Assembly: GCA_003176075.1 (NCBI GenBank)
Contig: PSRN01000299.1
Coordinates: 1-7,046, forward strand
Direction of reading: 5' to 3'
Length of the DNA stretch: 7,046 nucleotides
DNA from: Bdellovibrio sp.
GTDB taxonomy: Bacteria > Bdellovibrionota > Bdellovibrionia > Bdellovibrionales > Bdellovibrionaceae
Positions 1-5,402 of the stretch are shown in pieces. The stretch's first letter is position 1; every line of letters starts with the position of its first letter. The position numbers and the translations under genes are program-made. The notes below the pieces were generated by a model, which worked only from the letters and a program-made list of their open reading frames with translations, ran no database searches and was not told the DNA's origin.

Positions 1-265
1 GGGCGCTGCGCGGAGAACTTTAGTGTTTCGCGATCCCGGAAGGATCGCGAAAGGCGGGGGTATGGGGCCGGCCAAGAGGCCCCATCGGCATGGATGCCCC
101 CAGGTCTTGTTTTCAGGTTGTATTATTCTTTTTCTTAAGGCCCATAGATTCGCTGCGGGCCTATGTAAACGAAATTCCTTGAACTTGATCCTTAACCACT
201 AGTTGCCATTTGTTCTAGGTGGTCCATCAGGTAAATTCCTGAGCAGTAATTTGCCAGATGAACCA
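1..265. other. Left-edge non-coding region
   Basis: I see no convincing gene here. Two plus-strand frames are open from the left edge (to a TAA at 136-138 and a TAG at 200-202), but their translations are basic, low in complexity and resemble no family I know, so a gene tail entering from the left is possible but unsupported. Bases 1-101 are GC-rich and full of inverted repeats (described separately). Bases 104-140 are T-rich on the plus strand. A 6-base inverted repeat AGGCCC/GGGCCT lies near 138-161. I found no hairpin followed by a T-run on the minus strand that would end the lipoprotein gene transcript reading out of 266. Confidence 0.6.
26..101. other. GC-rich hairpin cluster, possible structured RNA or repeat element
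   Basis: Three inverted repeats sit side by side. The first has a perfect 11-base stem, TTTCGCGATCC (26-36) with GGATCGCGAAA (42-52), and a 5-base loop. The second has a perfect 8-base stem, ATGGGGCC (62-69) with GGCCCCAT (78-85). The third is GGCA (87-90) with TGCC (95-98). An alternative fold pairs GGGGGTAT (56-63) with ATGCCCCC (94-101), with one G-U pair, enclosing the inner part of the second stem. Neither strand has a T-run directly after a stem, so this is not a standard terminator. It could be a dispersed intergenic repeat, a structured RNA, or the 3' region of a transcript from the left. Confidence 0.45.
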
Positions 266-1036
266 CTAAAGTTTGCCGTCAATGGAATTGCATACCAAAA
301 CACCCTGGCTAAAACCCGCCGGGTAGTAGCCCCGTCTACAGATCAGATTCACTTGGTTCTTGGTTGTTCCGTCGGAACAAACGGCTGCGTTGGCCTGGAT
401 TCCAGAAAGGAACGTGCCGGGGAGACAAGAAAGACTTGAAATCATTCCAGCCATCGGCAAAGCGGAGCAGGTCACGGCCTGAAGCGCCAGGGAGGGCAGG
501 TAATTTCCGTCACGACAATAATTTGAAAAATCGACTGGGGGAGGATTGGAGCATTCCACGACTCCCTGATTGAAACCGACCAGGACTTGGCCGGCCGGAC
601 AACTCGCGTCAGGGAGTGGTACCACCATCAACTGTTGGCAGGCTGCCTGCCCGTTGGATTCAAGGCCGATCAAAACTTGACGATCAGGACAAGACACCGA
701 CGAACCGCTGACAGGAAGAATTGTCCGACAAGAAAGTGAATTATCTTGAACGGCAGAAATATACTGACCCACGGGGCAGCTGGTGTTGGCTAGCGCAGCC
801 GGCACTGGAGCCGCCGCCGAAGGCGTCACCGTTGCCAAGGGTGAGGCCATGGGTGAGGCCACCGCCACGTCGACTGAACCAGCCCCAGCCCCAGCCCCGG
901 CAGCGGCGGGCCGAGCGGCGTTCGAGGGCACCTCCCCCGTTGACGGAGACCCCACGGTGGAAAGACTAGCACGTCCGCAATTTTGGAATTCGGTCACTAC
1001 AATCAGACCCATCATAAGAAATGAGAGGCTCATCAA
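266..1036 (-). CDS. Exported, probable lipoprotein with six cysteine-bounded repeats
   Basis: I do not recognise a named family. Taking the TTG at 1036 as start gives 256 residues: a hydrophobic stretch (about 3-14), then Glu-Phe-Gln-Asn-Cys with Cys20 as candidate lipidation site. FQN-C does not fit the textbook lipobox but is a form I associate with Bdellovibrio. Residues 22-86 are an Ala/Pro/Ser/Gly-rich linker. Residues 87-249 hold six segments of Cys-x15/16-Cys (C87-C103, C116-C133, C146-C162, C174-C190, C204-C220, C233-C249), often Cys-Pro-x-Gly-Gln at the start and Gly/Asn near the middle, spaced about 29 residues apart. Paired disulfides and a cell-surface or periplasmic role are inferred. 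The start is uncertain: ATG at 1033 follows the TTG, neither has a ribosome site, and the signal would lack a basic residue; see the site at 1069-1080. Stop TAG at 266-268. Confidence 0.75.
   Translation of the reverse strand: MMSLSFLMMGLIVVTEFQNCGRASLSTVGSPSTGEVPSNAARPAAAGAGAGAGSVDVAVASPMASPLATVTPSAAAPVPAALANTSCPVGQYISAVQDNSLSCRTILPVSGSSVSCPDRQVLIGLESNGQAACQQLMVVPLPDASCPAGQVLVGFNQGVVECSNPPPVDFSNYCRDGNYLPSLALQAVTCSALPMAGMISSLSCLPGTFLSGIQANAAVCSDGTTKNQVNLICRRGYYPAGFSQGVLVCNSIDGKL
839..898 (-). repeat. Short in-frame tandem repeats in the lipoprotein linker
   Basis: Two arrays lie within the Ala/Pro/Ser/Gly linker. AGCCCC occurs three times in a row at 881-898 (plus-strand reading), coding for alternating Gly-Ala. 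GGGTGAGGCCA plus T or C occurs twice at 839-862, coding for the Ala-Ser-Pro-Met/Leu repeats. Both units are multiples of three, so changes in copy number would alter linker length without breaking the frame. Confidence 0.8.
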
Positions 1037-1068
1037 CAGGAGCCGAACATGCGAGTTTGACAGTCATT

Positions 1069-1080
1069 CCTCCCCCTCCA
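1069..1080 (-). promoter_or_regulatory. Strong purine-rich ribosome binding site with misplaced start codon
   Basis: Read on the minus strand this is TGGAGGGGGAGG, an excellent Shine-Dalgarno site. It is followed by AATGACTG. The ATG (1067-1065) opens a different frame from the lipoprotein and ends after 33 codons at 966. The CTG (1063-1061), five bases from GGAGG, is in the lipoprotein frame and would add nine residues including His and Arg before the hydrophobic stretch. The strength of the site suggests that translation of the lipoprotein really begins here, through a rare CTG start, a +1 shift, or an error in the sequence. Confidence 0.6.
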
Positions 1081-1124
1081 GAATACCGCACGACTTCAAA
1101 GGCTCACAAAAATTTCACATCTTC

Positions 1125-1139
1125 TTCTCAATTTGAGAA
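1125..1139. promoter_or_regulatory. 15-base perfect palindrome, operator candidate
   Basis: TTCTCAA, one central base, then TTGAGAA, in the gap between the end of glpK and the lipoprotein gene. It lies about 60 bases upstream of the lipoprotein ribosome site on the minus strand, where a repressor or activator could act. It could also fold as a weak hairpin at the end of the glpK transcript, but no T-run follows closely on the minus strand. I could not place a convincing -35/-10 pair in this gap. Confidence 0.3.
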
Positions 1140-1179
1140 TTTAGACGATCTATTTACTACACCCGTTGAACTCATGGCC

Positions 1180-2751
1180 TCAACTGCCGTCACGAACCTT
1201 GTTCACCGCTTGATGCCAATCATTGAGACGACGGCTGCGCTCTTTGCCTGCAATCTCCACCTTAAACTGCCGATCGAGTTGCCAAATATGTCGCAATTGG
1301 TCCAGGTCGCGCCAGAGGCCAACGCCCAAGCCGGCAAGAAATGCCGCTCCCAAGGAAGTGGTTTCCACATTCTTTGGCCGATCAACGGCTAGACCCAGGA
1401 GATCCGCCTGCAACTGCATCAAGAGATTGTTGACCGTTGCGCCCCCATCCACTTTCAAGGACCTCAGCTTCTTACCCAAGTCCCTCTCCATGGCGAGCAG
1501 AACATCGACGTTTTGAAGAGCCATCGCTTCCAGGGTCGCGCGCGCCAAATGGGCTTTGGTCGAGCCGCGGGTCAGCCCGCAAATCACGCCGCGGGCTTCG
1601 GGCCACCAATAGGGGGCCCCCATCCCAGTCAAAGCAGGCACAAAATGTACGCCGCCGTTGTCAGTGACTTCCGCGGCCAAATTTTCAATCTCATCGCTCG
1701 TCTTGATAAGACCTAGCGCATCCCGCAACCATTGTACGGCGGCTCCACAAATAAAAGAACTTCCCTCCAGAGCGTAGTGGATTTTCTGTTCGGGAAGTTG
1801 CCAAGCGACCGTCGTCACCAGGCCTGATTTGGAATACTTGAGTTGCGCTCCGGTGTTCAACAGCAGAAAGCTTCCCGTGCCGAACGTACATTTCGCCTCG
1901 CCTGAATAAAAGCAAGCTTGCCCGAAGAGTGCCGCTTGTTGGTCTCCCGCGACACCCCGGATGGGAATTCCGTCGGGCAAAAGTCCCAGACCGCTGGTTC
2001 GCCCAAAATCAGCGCAATTTCCTTCGACCGCTGGCAGGCAAGCCCGGGGCACTCCGAACAGCTCGAGAAGTTCATCGTCCCATTGGCCAGTGCGGATATC
2101 CAAGAGCATCGTGCGGCTCGCATTGCTGATGTCGGTCTTGTGAGACAGGCCGCCGGTGATTCGCCAAATCAAGTAAGTTTCAATGGTTCCAAAGAGAGCT
2201 TCCCCTTTTTTGGCTTTTTCCTTCAAGCCCGGCACATGAGCCAGGAGCCAATTCATCTTGCTGGCCGAAAAATAGGGATCAATGACCAGACCGGTCTTCT
2301 TCCTGATGAGCGGGGAGAAATTCTTTTTTTTCAGCTTTTCACAGAAAGAGGTGGTTCGCCGACATTGCCAAACAATGGCGTGGTGAAGGGGCTGGCCGGT
2401 TTTGCGGTCCCAAACCGCCACCGTCTCTCTTTGATTGGTGATCCCGATCGCCGCCAAGCGGGTCGGTTCAATCGATGCTTGATTCAGCGCGAGTTCGATC
2501 GCCGACTGAACGGACTTCCAGATGTCCTCGGTCCGATGTTCAACCCAACCCGGTCGAGGAAAAATCTGCTCGAAATCGCAGGTCGCCTTTCCCAGCACGC
2601 GGGCGGTCTGGTCCAGAATAAGAACCGTCGTGCCAGTTGTACCTTGATCGATGCTCATGATAAATGTTTGAGATTGAGAGATTTGCGACATTTGAGAGAC
2701 TGACATTTGAGAGACTTGAGAGACTTGAGACATTTGAGACATTTGAGACAT
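1180..2751 (-). CDS. glpK: Glycerol kinase
   Basis: Cytoplasmic FGGY-family kinase that transfers phosphate from ATP to glycerol to give sn-glycerol-3-phosphate, the entry step of glycerol use and a source of backbone for phospholipids. The product is 523 residues against about 500 in E. coli. Visible motifs are Asp-Gln-Gly-Thr-Thr (35-39, ATP phosphate binding), PGWVEH, WQCRRT, GLVIDPYFS, NASRTML, GDQQAALFGQ with the catalytic Asp, GTGSF, GAPYW, and VDGGATVNN near the C-terminus. No break or missing key residue is seen. The start at 2751 is chosen because AGGAG (2760-2764) lies eight bases before it; the open frame runs on to 3114 but would overlap the opposite-strand acyltransferase. The first 28 residues are a Met-Ser-Gln repeat not normal for the family; Met32 just before the conserved core is a possible inner start. 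No glycerol channel or G3P dehydrogenase gene is adjacent. Confidence 0.97.
   Translation of the reverse strand: MSQMSQMSQVSQVSQMSVSQMSQISQSQTFIMSIDQGTTGTTVLILDQTARVLGKATCDFEQIFPRPGWVEHRTEDIWKSVQSAIELALNQASIEPTRLAAIGITNQRETVAVWDRKTGQPLHHAIVWQCRRTTSFCEKLKKKNFSPLIRKKTGLVIDPYFSASKMNWLLAHVPGLKEKAKKGEALFGTIETYLIWRITGGLSHKTDISNASRTMLLDIRTGQWDDELLELFGVPRACLPAVEGNCADFGRTSGLGLLPDGIPIRGVAGDQQAALFGQACFYSGEAKCTFGTGSFLLLNTGAQLKYSKSGLVTTVAWQLPEQKIHYALEGSSFICGAAVQWLRDALGLIKTSDEIENLAAEVTDNGGVHFVPALTGMGAPYWWPEARGVICGLTRGSTKAHLARATLEAMALQNVDVLLAMERDLGKKLRSLKVDGGATVNNLLMQLQADLLGLAVDRPKNVETTSLGAAFLAGLGVGLWRDLDQLRHIWQLDRQFKVEIAGKERSRRLNDWHQAVNKVRDGS
2668..2751 (-). repeat. 9-base tandem repeat at the 5' end of glpK
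   Basis: The unit ATGTCTCAA (Met-Ser-Gln) is repeated with changes: MSQ three times, VSQ twice, a broken MS, then VSQ, MSQ, ISQ and SQ, covering residues 1-28. The five copies nearest the start are in exact 9-base phase. Each loss or gain keeps the frame and several units carry an in-frame ATG. On the plus strand the array shows TTGAGA at 2668, 2674, 2692, 2707, 2716, 2725, 2734 and 2743, each one base from the -35 consensus TTGACA and pointing toward the acyltransferase gene. Confidence 0.92.
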
Positions 2752-2759
2752 AGCTTTTT

Positions 2760-2764
2760 CTCCT
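2760..2764 (-). promoter_or_regulatory. glpK ribosome binding site
   Basis: AGGAG on the minus strand, eight bases before the ATG at 2751. It fixes the glpK start at the first Met-Ser-Gln unit and rules against the longer open frame reaching 3114. Confidence 0.8.
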
Positions 2765-2775
2765 AGATCCATTTG

Positions 2776-2786
2776 ACCCAATGGGT
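2776..2786. promoter_or_regulatory. 11-base palindrome at the predicted glpK transcription start
   Basis: ACCCA, one central base, then TGGGT. It covers the position (about 2782) where transcription would start from the predicted glpK promoter, so a bound protein could block it and also affect the divergent acyltransferase gene. The palindrome is short and could be chance. Confidence 0.25.
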
Positions 2787-2788
2787 TC

Positions 2789-2816
2789 ATCATAGAGGGA
2801 TGCTTTCGATGATCAA
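2789..2816 (-). promoter_or_regulatory. Predicted glpK promoter
   Basis: On the minus strand, TTGATC (2816-2811) and TATGAT (2794-2789) are separated by 16 bases, matching 4/6 and 5/6 of the sigma-70 consensus. A start near 2782 would give a leader of about 30 bases carrying the AGGAG site. The promoter overlaps the first codons of the divergent acyltransferase gene, so the two genes probably interfere or are co-regulated. Confidence 0.5.
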
Positions 2817-3570
2817 TTTCTTTGGCAAACCAGGCCAAAAAATTTTGCAAGACTTTAATCGTGAGACGCTCACCTATCGGGTGCTTCCTCACTTGATTAT
2901 GGATGTTCTCCGCAAGTACTTTCGACTTGAAATCGAAGGGGCCGAAAATATTCCGCGGCGAGGAGCGGCACTGATCGCTCCCAACCACTCGGGCTACTCG
3001 GGTATCGATGCGATGATGCTCGCTCATTGTGTCTACCGGGAGGCCCGGCGTGTACCACGCATCCTGGCTCACCATTTCTGGTTTCTTACGCAGACCACGG
3101 CCATCCCTGCTCAAAAACTAGGCTTTACTGATGCAAGCTTTGAAAACGGCATAAAGTTCCTCGAGAAAAACAGCGTGGTGATTATTTTTCCAGAGGGGGA
3201 AAAAGGAAACTTTAAGCCCACTTCAAAGGCCTACCAGCTGCAAGAATTCCGGCGCGGTTTCGTGCGCATGGCCTTGAAAACACAAAGTCCCATCGTTCCC
3301 ACGCTGATTATTGGCGCCGAGGAAACTCATATCAACTTGAGTCAAGTCCGCTTCACCAAATATCTTCGAGGCGTCGTCCTGCCGTTGCCTTTGAACCTGT
3401 TGCCCCTGCCCGTGAAATGGAAGATCAAATTTCTCACTCCCATTTACCTCCCCTATAAGCCGTCGGCCATCGAAGACAATGCCCTGGTTCATGAAATCGC
3501 GATGGACATTCAGGAACAGATGCAAGACGCCTTGACTGAAGAAGTGCAAAGGCGCTCGATTTTCTTTTAA
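2809..3570 (+). CDS. PlsC-superfamily acyltransferase (1-acylglycerol-3-phosphate acyltransferase-like)
   Basis: Member of the PlsC-type superfamily, which transfers fatty acyl groups to glycerol-phosphate lipids at the inner membrane. From the ATG at 2809 the product is 253 residues, normal for the family. Motif I is Asn-His-Ser-Gly with His60 and Asp67, i.e. His-x6-Asp rather than the classic His-x4-Asp; this spacing is known to me from a divergent NHSG branch. Motif III is FPEG (127-130) followed by an Arg-Arg-Gly-Phe stretch (148-151), and motif IV is the IVPT segment near 162-165 ending GAEE. The start is chosen for AGAGGG (2794-2799) nine bases upstream; ATG at 2800 and TTG at 2773 are alternatives. 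It is divergent from glpK, whose product could supply substrate. Exact acceptor (lysophosphatidate, glycerol-phosphate or another lipid) cannot be told. Its stop overlaps that of glnS on the other strand. Confidence 0.88.
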   Translation: MINFFGKPGQKILQDFNRETLTYRVLPHLIMDVLRKYFRLEIEGAENIPRRGAALIAPNHSGYSGIDAMMLAHCVYREARRVPRILAHHFWFLTQTTAIPAQKLGFTDASFENGIKFLEKNSVVIIFPEGEKGNFKPTSKAYQLQEFRRGFVRMALKTQSPIVPTLIIGAEETHINLSQVRFTKYLRGVVLPLPLNLLPLPVKWKIKFLTPIYLPYKPSAIEDNALVHEIAMDIQEQMQDALTEEVQRRSIFF

Positions 3571-5282
3571 GGAAGATCCACGATCTGATTGAATACCAGA
3601 TGATGGGAATTGGAATCGCGACTGTCGAGGCAGAAATAACCCGTTCGCTCGAATTGGTAGCGCAGGTTGAAGGAGGCTGAGCGCAGGCCGGGCTCCAACC
3701 GGGCCTTTGGAATGACCACCAAGGAATGGGGATTGAGGTTGTCTCTGAAGGTCTTTCCTTCTGGCACGGACTCAGGATCGGGGACTTGAAACAGGCGACG
3801 GTACAAGCGAACTTCGGCCTCGATGGAATCCTTGGCCGAAACCCAGTGGATAATCCCTTTCACTTTTTTCCCGTCCGCCGTCGGTTTGCCGCCGCGGGTG
3901 ACCGGATCATAAACACAGCGAAGTTCAGTGATCTTTCCCGAACCGTCGCGGACGACCGAATGACAGGTGACCACGTAGGCATTGCGCAGCCGCACCTGGC
4001 GGCCCGGAGCCAGCCGATAAAAATCAGGCGGCGGATTTTCCATAAAATCCTTTTGATCAATGAAAAGCTCGTTGCTGAAAGTCAGACGGCGCGAACCCCA
4101 ATCCGGGTTCTTGGGATGATTGGCGGCGAGGATTTCCTCGCTCTGACCGGCGGGATAATTTTCAATAACGAGCTTTAACGGATCAAGGACCGCCATCACC
4201 CGATGGGCCGCTTGGTCGAGATCCTCGCGCACACACGATTCGAAAATATCAATATCAATAAGTTGGTGAGCTTTGGCGACACCGATGCGTTGCGCGAACA
4301 AGCGGATCGCTTCTGGCCGGTAACCCCGCCGTCGCATTCCTGAGAGAGTGGGCATACGGGGGTCGTCCCAGCCGCTCACCAGTCCTTCTTTCACCAACTG
4401 AAGAAGCTTTCGTTTGCTCATCACCAGGTAAGTCAGATTCAGCCGCGCAAATTCATATTGATGGGGCCGGCTTTTCAGGTTCCTCACGTTCTCCACGCAC
4501 CAGTCATAAAAGGGGCGGTGGTCTTGAAACTCAAGGGTGCAAATGGAGTGTGTAATGCCCTCGACAGCGTCACTCAAAGGATGGGCATAATCATACATGG
4601 GATAAATACACCACTTGCCACCGGTCCGGTGGTGCGCCACCTTCTTGATGCGGTAAAGGAGCGGATCCCGCATATTCATGTTGGGCGATTTCATGTCAAT
4701 TTTAGCCCGCAAGGTGCAAGCGCCCTCATCAAATTCGCCGGCGCGCATGCGGCGAAAAAGATCCAAATTTTCACCGACCGGGCGTTGACGATAGGGAGAG
4801 TCTTTGCCCGGTGTCGTGAAGTCGCCCCGGTACTGGCGCACTTGATCCTCGTTCAAACTGCAAACGTAAGCTTTCCCATCGCGGATGAGTTGCTCGGCGA
4901 ATTCGTAAAGTTGATCGAAATAGTCGGAGGCGTAAAAGAGATTCTTTCCCCAGTCGAACCCCAGCCAGCGAATATCTTCTTTGATGGACTCGACGTACTC
5001 GGTTTCCTCGGTTTCAGGATTGGTGTCGTCGAAACGAAGATGGCATTGGCCTTTGAACTCCTCGGCCAAGCCAAAGTTCAGGCAAATGGACTTTGCATGC
5101 CCGATGTGGAGGTACCCGTTTGGCTCCGGCGGAAACCGGGTACTGACCCGTCCGCCGTTTTTGTTTTCAGCCACGTCTTTTTCAATGATTTGCTGTAAAA
5201 AATTCGTGGCCGGGCCAATTTCTTTCTTCGCGGCAATTTCTTTCTTCGCGGCAATGTCGGCAATATCTTTCTTCATAAACAT
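3567..5282 (-). CDS. glnS: Glutaminyl-tRNA synthetase
   Basis: Class I aminoacyl-tRNA synthetase that charges tRNA-Gln with glutamine using ATP, in the cytoplasm. The product is 571 residues (E. coli about 554). The catalytic domain opens with RFPPEPNGYLHIGHAKS, with HIGH at 59-62; RFDDTNPE follows at 83-90 and the second signature VMSKRKL is at 287-293. The C-terminal half is the beta-barrel anticodon-binding region, intact to the end. A GlnRS gene implies that this organism does not rely only on the GatCAB route for Gln-tRNA. The first 26 residues are an added basic stretch with a duplicated AAKKEI; the E. coli protein reaches the conserved NF-x-QII segment after only about nine residues. 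The ATG at 5282 has no clear Shine-Dalgarno site, and ATG at 5276 is an alternative. Convergent with the acyltransferase gene. Confidence 0.98.
   Translation of the reverse strand: MFMKKDIADIAAKKEIAAKKEIGPATNFLQQIIEKDVAENKNGGRVSTRFPPEPNGYLHIGHAKSICLNFGLAEEFKGQCHLRFDDTNPETEETEYVESIKEDIRWLGFDWGKNLFYASDYFDQLYEFAEQLIRDGKAYVCSLNEDQVRQYRGDFTTPGKDSPYRQRPVGENLDLFRRMRAGEFDEGACTLRAKIDMKSPNMNMRDPLLYRIKKVAHHRTGGKWCIYPMYDYAHPLSDAVEGITHSICTLEFQDHRPFYDWCVENVRNLKSRPHQYEFARLNLTYLVMSKRKLLQLVKEGLVSGWDDPRMPTLSGMRRRGYRPEAIRLFAQRIGVAKAHQLIDIDIFESCVREDLDQAAHRVMAVLDPLKLVIENYPAGQSEEILAANHPKNPDWGSRRLTFSNELFIDQKDFMENPPPDFYRLAPGRQVRLRNAYVVTCHSVVRDGSGKITELRCVYDPVTRGGKPTADGKKVKGIIHWVSAKDSIEAEVRLYRRLFQVPDPESVPEGKTFRDNLNPHSLVVIPKARLEPGLRSASFNLRYQFERTGYFCLDSRDSNSHHLVFNQIVDLP
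5216..5251 (-). repeat. 18-base tandem duplication at the 5' end of glnS
   Basis: CAATTTCTTTCTTCGCGG (plus-strand reading) occurs at 5216-5233 and again at 5234-5251, directly adjacent and identical. A decayed further copy can be seen in 5252-5274 (CAATGTCGG, then CAATATCTTTCTTC). It encodes the repeated Ala-Ala-Lys-Lys-Glu-Ile in a lysine-rich N-terminal extension outside the GlnRS core. The identity of the two copies points to a recent duplication. Confidence 0.9.
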
Positions 5283-5285
5283 TCA

Positions 5286-5314
5286 ATTTTATTCTTTTGG
5301 CATCTCGAAATCAA
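5286..5314 (-). promoter_or_regulatory. Predicted glnS promoter
   Basis: On the minus strand, TTGATT (5314-5309) and TAAAAT (5291-5286) are separated by 17 bases, matching 4/6 and 5/6 of the sigma-70 consensus. Transcription would start near 5279, inside the annotated start region: just after the ATG at 5282 and about three bases before the ATG at 5276. If real, the mRNA is essentially leaderless, which fits the absence of a ribosome site. Confidence 0.45.
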
Positions 5315-5377
5315 TCCTTTGACAGCCTTAAAGGGGCTCAATCAAGCTAAGAGCATGCATCGATCCCGCCAGACAGG

Positions 5378-5402
5378 AATATGAGTCGGATAATATGAGT
5401 CG
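5378..5402 (+). repeat. 11-base direct repeat over the K+ channel start, with mini-ORF
   Basis: AATATGAGTCG occurs at 5378-5388 and again at 5392-5402, 14 bases apart, so the start codon is duplicated out of frame. The first copy opens a five-codon reading frame (5381-5398, Met-Ser-Arg-Ile-Ile) whose TGA overlaps the channel ATG as ATGA. The only Shine-Dalgarno-like bases, AGGA at 5375-5378, lie by the first copy. Confidence 0.7.

Noticed and set aside
26..52. 11-base hairpin as a transcription terminator
   Set aside because: Neither strand has a T-run directly after the stem.
2..202. Open frame entering from the left edge
   Set aside because: Basic, low-information translation that passes through perfect hairpins; no family resemblance. 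A real gene tail cannot be excluded without upstream sequence.
783..1136. Plus-strand open frame rich in Ala/Pro/Glu antisense to the lipoprotein
   Set aside because: Low complexity mirrors the repetitive linker on the other strand; no signal or ribosome site.
1918..2703. Plus-strand open frame of 261 codons antisense to glpK
   Set aside because: The translation has no recognisable motif, and the opposite strand is a fully conserved glycerol kinase; this is a codon-bias shadow.
2752..3114. N-terminal extension of glpK by 121 codons in the same open frame
   Set aside because: It lies antisense to the acyltransferase coding region, has no glycerol kinase similarity, and a good ribosome site precedes the ATG at 2751.
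4458..5198. Plus-strand open frame of 246 codons antisense to glnS
   Set aside because: Shadow of the intact, strongly conserved GlnRS gene; no motif or ribosome site.
5319..5324. Perfect TTGACA as the -35 box of the K+ channel gene
   Set aside because: No acceptable -10 at 16-18 bases (best candidates there are TCAAGC or CAAGCT).
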